Source: Thiobacillus sp. UBA3361 | GTDB lineage: Bacteria > Pseudomonadota > Gammaproteobacteria > Burkholderiales > Thiobacillaceae | Direction: 5' to 3' | Length of the DNA: 64,000 nt | Assembly (NCBI GenBank): GCA_002360535.1 | Contig: DEQR01000079.1 | Location: forward strand, 33,753 to 97,752 | Shown: piece by piece, positions 1 through 6,872 of the stretch | Numbering within the stretch: the first letter of the stretch is position 1 | Layout of the letters: each line of letters starts with the position of its first letter | Translations under genes and position numbers: made by a program | The notes under the pieces: generated by a model | Databases searched by the model: none | Told to the model about the DNA's origin: nothing | The model's input: the letters and a program-made list of their open reading frames with translations, nothing else

Positions 1-487
1 TGGTGGCGCCGACCAGGGTGAAGGGCGGCAGATCCAGCTTCACCGAGCGGGCCGCCGGACCCTCGCCGATCATGATGTCGAGCTGGAAGTCCTCCAGGGC
101 GGGATAAAGGATTTCCTCCACCACCGGGCTCAGACGATGGATCTCATCGATGAACAGGACGTCGTTGGGCTCCAGGTTGGTCAGCAGGGCCGCCAGGTCG
201 CCGGCCCGCTCCAGCACCGGCCCCGAGGTCTGGCGCAGGTTGACGCCCATCTCGCGGGCGATGATGTGCGCCAGGGTGGTCTTGCCCAGGCCCGGCGGAC
301 CGAACAGCAGGGCGTGGTCGAGGGCCTCGCCGCGCTTGCGGGCGGCGCTGATGAAGATGTCCAGCTGCTCCCGCGCCCGCGCCTGGCCCACGTACTCGGC
401 GAGGCGCTGCGGACGCAGGGCGCGCTCGAAGGCCTCCTCCTCGCGGGTGGCCGGGGCGGGGGAGATGAGGCGGTCGGGTTCGAGCAT
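1..487 (-). CDS. ruvB: Holliday junction branch migration ATPase RuvB (partial)
   Basis: Cytoplasmic AAA+ motor of the RuvABC complex that drives branch migration of Holliday junctions. Only the N-terminal 162 codons are present; the gene runs off the left edge. The protein opens MLEPDRLISP, has a Walker A GPPGLGKTT at residues 63-71 and a Walker B DEIH at 114-117, all typical of RuvB. The ATG at 487 lies 4 bp past the stop of the PIN-domain gene, so ruvB is probably co-transcribed with the toxin-antitoxin pair. RuvB normally follows RuvA directly; here about 1.8 kb of unrelated DNA separates the two genes. Confidence 0.96.
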   Translation of the reverse strand, partial: MLEPDRLISPAPATREEEAFERALRPQRLAEYVGQARAREQLDIFISAARKRGEALDHALLFGPPGLGKTTLAHIIAREMGVNLRQTSGPVLERAGDLAALLTNLEPNDVLFIDEIHRLSPVVEEILYPALEDFQLDIMIGEGPAARSVKLDLPPFTLVGAT

Positions 488-491
488 GGCG

Positions 492-905
492 TCAGGCGTT
501 CAGAAAGGGGTTGCGGATGGTCAGGCCGTCCGGCGTCTGGCCATCCTGCATGTCCTCGGTGTACAGCACTTCGGCCCCGCCAGCCAGGGCGGCCTCGACG
601 ATCAGTGCATCCCGGAAAGAGAACTGGCCGGCGGCGTGGCGATCCATGGCGGCGAGGATCAGCGTCGGCGACAAGGTCACCACGGGCGCATGGCTGTATT
701 CCCCGGCGAGGATTCTGGCGATGGCCAGCGGTATGCCCAGCTTGCGCGTGGCGGCATTGTAGAACTCCTGTAAGGTCTGGGTGCTCAGCACCGCCAGCCC
801 CGCCGCCAGGGCTTGGTCGAACAGCCGCTTAGCCACCTCGCGCTTGTCCGGCTCCCGGCTATCCACCCGATAGACCAACACATTGGTATCGAAGAACGCC
901 CTCAC
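492..905 (-). CDS. PIN-domain ribonuclease toxin (VapC-like)
   Basis: A 137-residue protein with the layout of a PIN-domain endoribonuclease, the usual toxin of VapBC-type toxin-antitoxin modules. The four expected acidic residues are visible: D6 in FFDTNVLVY, E47 in TLQEFYN, D99 in FSFRDALIVEAAL and D118 in VLYTEDMQDG. These would hold the Mg2+/Mn2+ ions that cut RNA. The start overlaps the antitoxin stop by 4 bp (ATGA), which implies translational coupling. RNA target and toxicity cannot be read from sequence; a solitary regulatory PIN protein is the alternative. Confidence 0.87.
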   Translation of the reverse strand: MRAFFDTNVLVYRVDSREPDKREVAKRLFDQALAAGLAVLSTQTLQEFYNAATRKLGIPLAIARILAGEYSHAPVVTLSPTLILAAMDRHAAGQFSFRDALIVEAALAGGAEVLYTEDMQDGQTPDGLTIRNPFLNA

Positions 906-1180
906 TTCTTATCCCAACGTGCGAAGCGCTCCTCATAGACCTCGTCGCGGTTCCACTTCCAGTCGCCGGTGATCAGGCCCTGCTCTTCGATCTGGCGCGC
1001 CAGACGGTCGATGTTCTCAACCACCCGCAGACGTTCCGCCAGCTCCGCGTCTTTCGTCCCGAACACCAGACCTTCGAGATACTCCCGCACCAGGGCGTTC
1101 ACCGAGGTGTCGTGCTGGATGGCGTAGATGCGGCTTTGCTTCAGCAACGCGTCGTCGATGCTCAGGGTGAGGTTGGCCAT
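902..1180 (-). CDS. Antitoxin partner of the PIN-domain toxin (ribbon-helix-helix type)
   Basis: A 92-residue protein beginning MANLTLSIDDALLKQSR, a beta-strand followed by helix pattern typical of ribbon-helix-helix (CopG/Arc-like) DNA-binding antitoxins. The charged C-terminal half, ending EERFARWDKK, is the likely toxin-neutralising part. It lies immediately upstream of the PIN gene with a 4-bp overlap, as expected for an antitoxin-first operon. By analogy with VapB it should bind the toxin and repress its own promoter, which would lie just above 1180. I assign this from gene order and N-terminal pattern, not from a named family. Confidence 0.8.
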   Translation of the reverse strand: MANLTLSIDDALLKQSRIYAIQHDTSVNALVREYLEGLVFGTKDAELAERLRVVENIDRLARQIEEQGLITGDWKWNRDEVYEERFARWDKK

Positions 1181-1610
1181 GGGCGTCCTCGGGTGTTGTG
1201 GAACACGGGATCAGTGTAGCACGCATGGAGCAGCCCGAAAGATCGCGGGAAGGGGTGACTTTTCTTGGGGGCGGCTTCTCGGCCAAAGGAGCCGGCCAGC
1301 ACGAGGTCGAAGAGTAGGGGCGGAGTAAAACCGTCCCCGGCCCCTTTTCAATACACCTTTTTCAATACATATGCAGGCGGAAGGCGTTTCGCACCGCTCT
1401 CGCCGGTCCCTGTCGAAAGACTTTACAAATTACAGGGCGCGTCGTTATGGAATCCCTCTGCTGAACTCCAAGCTATTGTTTTTATGGATGCTGCTCGTAA
1501 TTGGCATGTTTCGTGCAGCCTACTTGGCCGAGCCATGCAACGAACCACGGGGCACATCGGCAGCGTGATCCAAGTCATACACCAGGCGTTTCAACCAAGG
1601 AGCCCGTAAC
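1181..1610. other. Intergenic region between antitoxin and PEP-CTERM gene
   Basis: A 430-bp stretch without a convincing gene. The right part (about 1400-1600) is visibly less GC-rich than its surroundings and holds the sigma-54 promoter at 1501-1517 and a Shine-Dalgarno AAGGAG near 1598 for the gene at 1611. The left part must contain the divergent promoter of the antitoxin gene. An open frame covers most of it but its translation resembles no family and has no ribosome-binding site. Confidence 0.7.
1501..1517 (+). promoter_or_regulatory. Sigma-54 (RpoN) promoter of the PEP-CTERM protein gene
   Basis: TTGGCATGTTTCGTGCA fits the -24/-12 consensus: GG at 1503-1504, exactly ten bases, then GC at 1515-1516. 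It lies about 95 bp upstream of the PEP-CTERM gene on the same strand. The 15-base core TGGCATGTTTCGTGC recurs without mismatch at 39502-39516. PEP-CTERM genes in XrtA organisms are commonly driven by RpoN with the PrsK/PrsR two-component system, which is established knowledge; neither regulator is in the window. Confidence 0.82.
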
Positions 1611-2066
1611 ATGAAGACATTGCTCGCCACCATCAGCACCATCGCGGCGTTGGCCACGTGCGGCTCGGCTCACGCGGCTCTCCAGTATGAGCTGAACAGC
1701 ACCGACGCGGACGGCTTGCCCGACTTCGTTCTGACCGTTCCGGCGCTGATCTCGGCCGACACCACCTTTTCGCTATCGGATTTCGACTCGATCGTACTTC
1801 CGGCCAACGTGACGGTGCTTTCTGTCTCGATCATCGATCCTCTGGGCGACCCCGCTGTCAACTTCAACAATGCAGAGGGATACTTCGGTTTCTTCTGGGC
1901 ATCAGCGTTTGTCGGTCCGGGGCAGTATTGCGCCGGTGTTATCGGCTGCAACGACACCGCGGCGATCATGACGATCACCGAAACGGCCAGGGTTCCGGAA
2001 CCCGGAAGCTTGGCTCTGCTCGGCCTGGGGCTGGCTGGCTTGGCCAGCTTGCGCAAGCGGCACTGA
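1611..2066 (+). CDS. PEP-CTERM sorting-domain protein
   Basis: A 151-residue exported protein. Residues 1-22 (MKTLLATISTIAALATCGSAHA) form a signal peptide ending in an AHA cleavage site. The last 24 residues form a complete PEP-CTERM signal: VPEPGS, a hydrophobic stretch LALLGLGLAGLA, and the basic tail SLRKRH. Such proteins are recognised by exosortase, probably XrtA, and delivered to the surface or extracellular matrix. The middle (about 23-125) is Asp/Ser/Val-rich with a short CAGVIGC segment and matches no domain I know. A sigma-54 promoter precedes it and a strong terminator follows, so it is a single-gene unit. Confidence 0.9.
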   Translation: MKTLLATISTIAALATCGSAHAALQYELNSTDADGLPDFVLTVPALISADTTFSLSDFDSIVLPANVTVLSVSIIDPLGDPAVNFNNAEGYFGFFWASAFVGPGQYCAGVIGCNDTAAIMTITETARVPEPGSLALLGLGLAGLASLRKRH

Positions 2067-2084
2067 GTACCTCGCCCGACACCG

Positions 2085-2109
2085 AAGCCCGCCCTACGCG
2101 GGCTTTTTT
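2085..2109 (+). terminator. Rho-independent terminator of the PEP-CTERM gene
   Basis: An 8-bp stem AAGCCCGC/GCGGGCTT with a CCTAC loop is followed by a T run, 19 bp after the PEP-CTERM stop codon. Confidence 0.88.
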
Positions 2110-2194
2110 CCGACTGGCCGTATATTCGGCCGCCACTTCCGCGCTGCATTCCCCGTGCGACAAGCCCTGCGTCGAGACGTGACGCGGTTGGATG

Positions 2195-2238
2195 GTGGCA
2201 CGCGTAGGGCGGAAGGCGCTGCGCTTTTCCACCCAACT
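2195..2238. repeat. REP-like imperfect palindrome
   Basis: The stretch CGTAGGGCGGAAGGCGCTGC, continuing to CTTTTCCACCC, has the form of the short GTAGGGCGGA...TCCGCCC extragenic palindromes common in proteobacteria. The arms are imperfect here. It lies between the PEP-CTERM terminator and the 3' end of ruvA. A related CCGTAGG/CCTACGG pair occurs at 45437-45509. Confidence 0.5.
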
Positions 2239-2300
2239 TGGGTTGCGTCAGTCCGCTCCTGACCCTATGCCGTCAACGAACGTGCTTCAGAAAAACGGGG

Positions 2301-2885
2301 TTACTTCTTCGCCAGCACCTTCAGCGCCTGCCGGATGGCCTCTTCCAGCACCAGGCCTTCGGGCAGTTGCTTGATGACCGGCCCGGCTTCCTTGTCGGAA
2401 TAGCCCAGGGCCAGCAGGGCGTGCAGGGCGTCGGCCTGGATGCCGGCGGGGGTGGGGGCGCCACCGGCCACGGTGGGCAGGGCGTCGGCCAGCTTGCCCT
2501 TGAGTTCCAGCAGCAGGCGCTCGGCGGTTTTCTTGCCGATGCCGGGCACCCGCGCCAGGCGCGCGGCGTCCTGCAAGGCCACGGTCTGGGCCAGTTCGTC
2601 CACGCTCATGCCGGAGAGCACCGCCAGGGCCAGTTTGGGGCCGACGCCACTGATGCGCAGCAGTTGCCGGAAGGCGTCGCGCTCGGCGGTGGTGAGGAAG
2701 CCGTACAGCAGCTGGGCGTCCTCGCGCACCACGAAATGAGTGTGCAGGGTCACCGCCTCCCCCACGGCGGGCAGGTGGTAGAGGGTGCTCATGGGCACGT
2801 CCAGTTCGTAGCCCACGCCCTGCACGTCCACCAGGATTTGCGGCGGATGCTTTTCCAGCAGGCGGCCGCTGAGTCTGCCGATCAT
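2301..2885 (-). CDS. ruvA: Holliday junction DNA-binding protein RuvA
   Basis: RuvA (194 aa) forms tetramers that hold the Holliday junction for RuvB. The start MIGRLSGRLLEK is the canonical RuvA N-terminus (OB-fold, residues 1-62). It is followed by the helix-hairpin-helix pair with ISGVGPKLALAVLSG (near 70-85) and VPGIGKKTAERLLLEL (near 105-120), and a C-terminal RuvB-binding three-helix domain (about 145-194) after a Pro/Ala/Gly-rich linker. The ATG at 2885 overlaps the stop of the prenyltransferase gene by 4 bp, so translation is coupled to a gene outside the pathway. Confidence 0.96.
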   Translation of the reverse strand: MIGRLSGRLLEKHPPQILVDVQGVGYELDVPMSTLYHLPAVGEAVTLHTHFVVREDAQLLYGFLTTAERDAFRQLLRISGVGPKLALAVLSGMSVDELAQTVALQDAARLARVPGIGKKTAERLLLELKGKLADALPTVAGGAPTPAGIQADALHALLALGYSDKEAGPVIKQLPEGLVLEEAIRQALKVLAKK

Positions 2886-3841
2886 GGGGCGCTCCAAAAG
2901 GTCAGCACCCCGGCCAACAGCAGGGCGTGCAGGTGGGCGGCGGCGATGGTTTTGCGGATGGCGGGCGCCAGGGCGGCGGGCTGGGCGGCATGGGCGCGCA
3001 GTTCCCGGCCGGCCGCCAGGGCGGGGAGCATGCCCAGCAGGGCAACGAGGGCCGGCGGGGGCAGGCGGCCGGCGGCGCTGATGCCCACCAGCCAGGCCGC
3101 CGCCAGCAGCAGCAGGAAGCCGTAGCCGTGGGCGGCCTGTTCGGGAGCCAGGCGGGCGACCCAGTGGCGCTTGCCGGCGGCCAGGTCCGCCTGCCGGTCG
3201 GGGAACTGGTTGATGTACAGGATGTTGGTGGTGAGCAGGGCGTAGGGCAGGCCGGCCAGCCAGGGCAGCGGGTCGAAGGCGCCGCGCTGGACGTAGTCCG
3301 CCCCGACGACGACGAGCAGGAAGCCCGTCGCCACGCACAGTTCGCCCAGGCCCCGGCTGTTGAGCTTCAGCGGCGGGGCGGAGTAGGCCCAGCCGATGGC
3401 CAGTCCCGCTAGGCCGATCCAGAACAGGCCGGGGCCCGAGCGGGCCATGAGCCAGAGGCCGCCGGCGATGACGGCGGCGAACAGGGCGAGCCCGAAGGCC
3501 AGGGTCTGGCGGGGCGTGAAGACGCCGTTCTGAATGAAACGCGAGCCGCCGGTGTAGGGAAACAGCCGGTCGGTGTTGGCCGCGTCGGTGCCGTTCAGGT
3601 GGTCGTAGTAGTCGTTGAGCACGTTCACCCCGGCGTGGGCCAGCAAGGCCAGGATCAGAGTCGCGGCGGCGGCTGGGGCGTCGAAGGGCAGACCGGCATG
3701 CCAGGTGGTGGCGAAGCCCAGCAGGCAGCCGGCCAGGGTGATGCTGAGGAAGGCCGGGCGGGTGGCCAGCAGGTAGCGTTTGGCCGGGTTGGCCAGGGCC
3801 GCCGGAGTGGGTTCCAGCGGGATGGCGGTGGACTTGTTCAC
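2882..3841 (-). CDS. UbiA-family prenyltransferase (MenA-like)
   Basis: An integral membrane enzyme of 319 aa with about eight or nine hydrophobic segments. The two Asp-rich motifs of the family are present: NDYYDHLNGTD near residues 76-86 and NQFPDRQADLAAGKRHW near 210-226, which bind the prenyl diphosphate through Mg2+. The family attaches a polyprenyl chain to an aromatic acceptor in quinone, haem or related pathways; the acceptor here is not certain, and MenA-like naphthoate prenylation is only a guess because no other men genes are in view. It starts with GTG overlapping the ruvC stop (GTGA) and ends overlapping the ruvA start, so it is fully embedded in the ruv operon. Confidence 0.85.
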   Translation of the reverse strand: MNKSTAIPLEPTPAALANPAKRYLLATRPAFLSITLAGCLLGFATTWHAGLPFDAPAAAATLILALLAHAGVNVLNDYYDHLNGTDAANTDRLFPYTGGSRFIQNGVFTPRQTLAFGLALFAAVIAGGLWLMARSGPGLFWIGLAGLAIGWAYSAPPLKLNSRGLGELCVATGFLLVVVGADYVQRGAFDPLPWLAGLPYALLTTNILYINQFPDRQADLAAGKRHWVARLAPEQAAHGYGFLLLLAAAWLVGISAAGRLPPPALVALLGMLPALAAGRELRAHAAQPAALAPAIRKTIAAAHLHALLLAGVLTFWSAP

Positions 3842-4395
3842 AGCACCCTCCCCGCCCGCACCCGCCGCCCGGCGGTGGCCAGGGCGCCCAGGCCCAGGCC
3901 GCCGTGGGCGTGGCAGATGGCGCAGGCCAGGGCGTCGGCGGCGTCGGCGCTGGGGTCGCCTTCCAGATTGAGGAGCCGCTTCACCATGTGCATCACCTGC
4001 TGCTTGTCGGCGTGGCCGTTGCCCACCACTGCCTGCTTGACCTGCAGGGCTGTGTATTCGAACACCGGCTGGCCGGCGTTCGTTAGGGCGGCGATGGCTG
4101 CCCCCCGGGCCTGGCCCAGCAGCAGGGTGGACTGGGGGTTGACGTTGACGAACACCTTTTCCACCGCGCTGGTGTCGGGCTGGAACTGGCTCACCACCTC
4201 GCCGACGCCGGCGAAGATCGTCGCGATGCGGCCGGGGAGTTCGCCATCCTTGGTCTTCACCACGCCGCTGGCCACGTAGGTCAGCCGCTGGCCGTCCTTG
4301 TCGATGACGCCGTAGCCGGTGACGCGCAGGCCGGGGTCCAGCCCCAGGATGCGGAGGCGTGATGCGTGAGGTGTGAGGCGTGAGGCGTCAGGCAT
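3838..4395 (-). CDS. ruvC: Holliday junction resolvase RuvC
   Basis: Endonuclease that cuts the Holliday junction bound by RuvAB. The core begins RILGLDPGLRVTGYGVI with the first catalytic Asp in LDPG. The second acidic site is in VEKVFVNVNP and the last in DAADALACAICHAH. Family members usually begin within a residue or two of RILG; here about 18 extra residues (MPDASRLTPHASRL and so on) are encoded by a 7-bp tandem repeat. I place the start at the ATG at 4393-4395, which overlaps the end of the S23-type gene; an upstream GTG at 4410 is possible. The original start appears to have been replaced by the repeat. Confidence 0.93.
   Translation of the reverse strand: MPDASRLTPHASRLRILGLDPGLRVTGYGVIDKDGQRLTYVASGVVKTKDGELPGRIATIFAGVGEVVSQFQPDTSAVEKVFVNVNPQSTLLLGQARGAAIAALTNAGQPVFEYTALQVKQAVVGNGHADKQQVMHMVKRLLNLEGDPSADAADALACAICHAHGGLGLGALATAGRRVRAGRVL
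4354..4395. repeat. Tandem 7-bp repeat GAGGCGT x6, left flank of the S23-type gene
   Basis: Six consecutive heptamers read on the plus strand: GAGGCGT, GATGCGT, GAGGTGT, GAGGCGT, GAGGCGT, CAGGCAT. On the coding (minus) strand this is ACGCCTC-type DNA that supplies the stop region of the S23-type gene and the first codons of ruvC. The right flank at 4745-4772 has the same unit in opposite orientation. Confidence 0.9.
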
Positions 4396-4753
4396 CGCGC
4401 GGCTTCGCACGGAGCGAGCGTATCAGGCCGCCAATAAGGCCAAAGACCCGGTCGAGTAGTTCAGACAGTGCAGGGTCGGGCTTGCGGAAACCCAGCTCCT
4501 CGCTGATACGTAGCTGGGTTTCCAGTTCACTGAGTGAGCCTCTGGCAATCACCAGAAACTGGGACATTTCACGAGCTGATTCGCGGGCTGCCCCTTCGGC
4601 GATGTTGCTGGGAACGGAGACGGCCGCCCGACGCATCTGTGAGACCAGGCCATAGGTTTCCGTCGATGGATAGTTGGCTGTCAGCCCGTAGATGCGCTTC
4701 ACCAACTGAATGGAAAGCTGCCACGCCTGCAAATCGTGGTGTTTACGCCTCAC
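4388..4753 (-). CDS. Four-helix bundle protein (S23/IVP, Avd-like family)
   Basis: A 121-residue helical protein of the family first seen in 23S rRNA intervening sequences. The family pattern is clear: HHDLQAWQLSIQLVKRIYGL at the N-terminus, then the conserved central segment QMRRAAVSVPSNIAEGAAR near residues 40-58 and SLSELETQLRISEELGF near 73-89. Members form basic pentameric bundles; a general cellular role is not established. Translation starts at a GTG inside the right-hand heptamer array and stops in the left-hand array, and it overlaps ruvC by 8 bp. No rRNA gene is nearby, so this is an orphan copy. Confidence 0.88.
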   Translation of the reverse strand: MRRKHHDLQAWQLSIQLVKRIYGLTANYPSTETYGLVSQMRRAAVSVPSNIAEGAARESAREMSQFLVIARGSLSELETQLRISEELGFRKPDPALSELLDRVFGLIGGLIRSLRAKPRDA

Positions 4754-4772
4754 CCCTCACGCCTCTCGCCTC
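4745..4772. repeat. Tandem 7-bp repeat ACGCCTC x4, right flank of the S23-type gene
   Basis: Four heptamers on the plus strand: ACGCCTC, ACCCCTC, ACGCCTC, TCGCCTC. They are the inverted form of the array at 4354-4395. The array overlaps the yebC stop codon and contains the GTG start of the S23-type gene. Confidence 0.85.
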
Positions 4773-5502
4773 ACTCATCCGGCAGGATGGCCGCCGTATA
4801 GACCTCCTGCACGTCGTCCAGGTTGTCCAGCATGTCCAGCATCTTCTGGAATTTCACCGCGTCGTCGCCGGCGACGTCGGTTTCGTTCAGGGGCTTCATC
4901 ACCGTCTCGGCGAATTCGGCCTTGAGGCCGGCCTTTTCCAGGGCCTCCTTGACGGTGGTGACGTCGTTGTAGGGGGCGGTGATGACTTCGATGGAGCCGT
5001 CCTCGTTGGCCACCACGTCCTCGGCGCCGGCCTCCAGGGCGATCTCCATGACCTGGTCCTCGCCCGCGCCGGGGGCCAGGATGATCTGGCCGCAATGTTT
5101 GAACAGGAAGGCCACCGAGCCGTCGGTGCCCAGGTTGCCGCCGTTCTTGGAGAAGGCGTGGCGCACGTCGGCCACGGTGCGGGTCTTGTTGTCGGTCAGG
5201 CAATCGACGATCACCGGCGCGCCGCCGGGGCCGTAGCCTTCGTAACGGACTTCCTCGTAGCTCACGCCCTCCAGCTCGCCGGTGCCCTTCTTCACCGCCC
5301 GGTCGATGTTGTCGTTGGGCATGTTCTCGGCCTTGGCCTTGTCGATGGCGCCGCGCAGGCGCGGGTTGAAGTTGGCATCGCCGCCGCCCAGCTTGGCGGC
5401 CACGGTGATCTCCTTGGCCAGGCGGGAGAAGATCTTGCCGCGCTTTTCATCCTGGCGCCCCTTGCGGTGCTGGATGTTGGCCCATTTACTGTGTCCTGCC
5501 AT
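4771..5502 (-). CDS. yebC: YebC/PmpR family (TACO1-type) regulatory protein
   Basis: A 243-residue cytoplasmic protein with the invariant N-terminus MAGHSKWANIQHRKGRQD and the three-domain family layout. Other family signatures are visible: NFNPRLRGAIDKAKAENMPN near residues 45-64 and YEGYGPGGAPVIVDCLTDN near 87-105. Described roles range from transcriptional regulation to relief of ribosome stalling at proline runs. It heads the ruv gene block, its usual position. The next gene downstream is the repeat-bounded S23-type gene rather than ruvC. Confidence 0.95.
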   Translation of the reverse strand: MAGHSKWANIQHRKGRQDEKRGKIFSRLAKEITVAAKLGGGDANFNPRLRGAIDKAKAENMPNDNIDRAVKKGTGELEGVSYEEVRYEGYGPGGAPVIVDCLTDNKTRTVADVRHAFSKNGGNLGTDGSVAFLFKHCGQIILAPGAGEDQVMEIALEAGAEDVVANEDGSIEVITAPYNDVTTVKEALEKAGLKAEFAETVMKPLNETDVAGDDAVKFQKMLDMLDNLDDVQEVYTAAILPDE

Positions 5503-5674
5503 TGGTTGTTACCTCGGGTCGGTCTTGGGCGGCCGCCAGGAGAACGGCCACGGGGTTGGGGGAATCGGTCAGGGGGCGATTTTCGGCCGGGCAGGCGCCG
5601 GGTTCAAGGAAAACCCGCATTAGCCTCGCCAGGCCTGTGTCAGCGTAGCCAATAATCGCCAGCGTTGTGTGATT

Positions 5675-6859
5675 TCAGGCCGGGCTTTCGAGGAGTTGGT
5701 CCACGCGCGCCAGGCAACTGTCCCAGGCGTAATCTTCGAGCACCCGCTGCCGGGCGCGCGGCCCCAGGTCCGGGCGGTCGAGGGCGGCCAGCGTGGCGGC
5801 GGCGAAGGCATCGGCCTGGCCGGCGAGCAACAATTCCTCGTCCGGCTTGGCTGACAGCCCTTCGTAACCCTGCGGCGAGACCACCACCGGGCGGGCCATG
5901 GCCATGCCTTCCAGCACCTTGTTCTGGACGCCGCGGGCGATGCGCATGGGGGCGACCACCACGGCGGCGTGGGCGAGGTAGGGGCGCACGTCGGGTACCC
6001 GGCCGGTCACCCGGACCGCCGGGTCCTGGGCCAGGGTATGCACGGCGGGTGTGGGGCGGCTGCCGACGATGGTGAACTTCGCGTCCGGGCGGGCCTGGCG
6101 GACCCTGGCCAGGATTTCCTTGGCGAACCATTCCACGGCGTCGGCGTTGGGCCAGTAGTCCATGGCGCCGGTGAAGACGATGGCTGTCTCGCCGGGGGCG
6201 TAGGGATTCTCGTATTCGCGCTCCGGCGAGAAGTAGTCCGTATCGACGCCGTTGTTGTACCAGCCGATCCTGCCAGCCACCTCCGGCGCGGCGGCGCTGA
6301 AGTCGGCCGCCTCGCGCTCCGAGACGAACAGGCCGGCATCGAATTCGGCCGCCACCCGGCGTTCCCAATCCAGCAGCAGCTTACCTTCGCGGCGGTAGAT
6401 CGCGGACATGGGCCAGGACTTGCTGGCGGCGTACTGGCGCCACTTGTCGGAGTCCATATCGACGAAATCCATCACCCGCGTGCCGGTGGCCCTCATCACG
6501 TATTGGGCCATGACCGAGGAATAGACGACCGTGCTGCGGATGCCCTCGCCGAGCTTTCCGTTGACCCAGGCGGCCATGGCCGCGTCCCGGTAATAGGGCA
6601 GGGAGAGGGCCTCGCCGGTCATGAAACCGAGCAGTGACCTGAGCTTCGCCTTGCGCGGGTCCAGGGGACACAGCAACACACTGGCACACATCCCGCACAG
6701 CGTCGCCTCGTGGCGCCAGTCTTCCGGGTCGTCGATGAAGGCGCCGAGGTGCACCCGGTAACGCTTGGCCAGATGTTTCAGCAGATGGTAGGAGCGGATC
6801 TTGTCCCCCTTGTCCGGCGGGAAGGGGATGCGGTGGACCAGGTAGAGCAGGTCTTCCAC
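5675..6859 (-). CDS. XrtA/PEP-CTERM system-associated glycosyltransferase (TIGR03087-like)
   Basis: Family 4-type glycosyltransferase (GT-B fold, 394 aa) of the exopolysaccharide operon. The N-terminus LLYLVHRIPFPPDKGDKIRS is characteristic of the exosortase-A-associated sugar transferases. In the C-terminal half a donor-binding pattern PMRIARGVQNKVLEGMAMAR includes the conserved acidic residue in the LEGMA helix, followed by RPVVVSPQGYEG. It starts with GTG 13 bp after the FemAB-like gene and is the last gene of the operon here; in many genomes the exosortase and further glycosyltransferases follow. Donor and acceptor sugars are unknown. Confidence 0.9.
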   Translation of the reverse strand: MEDLLYLVHRIPFPPDKGDKIRSYHLLKHLAKRYRVHLGAFIDDPEDWRHEATLCGMCASVLLCPLDPRKAKLRSLLGFMTGEALSLPYYRDAAMAAWVNGKLGEGIRSTVVYSSVMAQYVMRATGTRVMDFVDMDSDKWRQYAASKSWPMSAIYRREGKLLLDWERRVAAEFDAGLFVSEREAADFSAAAPEVAGRIGWYNNGVDTDYFSPEREYENPYAPGETAIVFTGAMDYWPNADAVEWFAKEILARVRQARPDAKFTIVGSRPTPAVHTLAQDPAVRVTGRVPDVRPYLAHAAVVVAPMRIARGVQNKVLEGMAMARPVVVSPQGYEGLSAKPDEELLLAGQADAFAAATLAALDRPDLGPRARQRVLEDYAWDSCLARVDQLLESPA

Positions 6860-6872
6860 GACGGCCCCGGCC

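Larger units (their letters stand above)
4354..4773. mobile_element. Putative repeat-bounded insertion carrying the S23-type gene
   Basis: About 420 bp lying exactly between the stop codon of yebC (4771-4773) and the RILG-encoding start of the ruvC core. Its two ends are arrays of the same heptamer in inverted orientation, and the single gene inside takes its start codon from one array and its stop from the other. No transposase is encoded, so movement would need help in trans. The idea of mobility is inference from structure and from the interruption of the yebC-ruvC junction. Confidence 0.4.

Noticed and set aside
1265..1609. Open frame of 114 codons between antitoxin and PEP-CTERM gene
   Set aside because: No ribosome-binding site, no family resemblance and it would cover the sigma-54 promoter; treated as intergenic.
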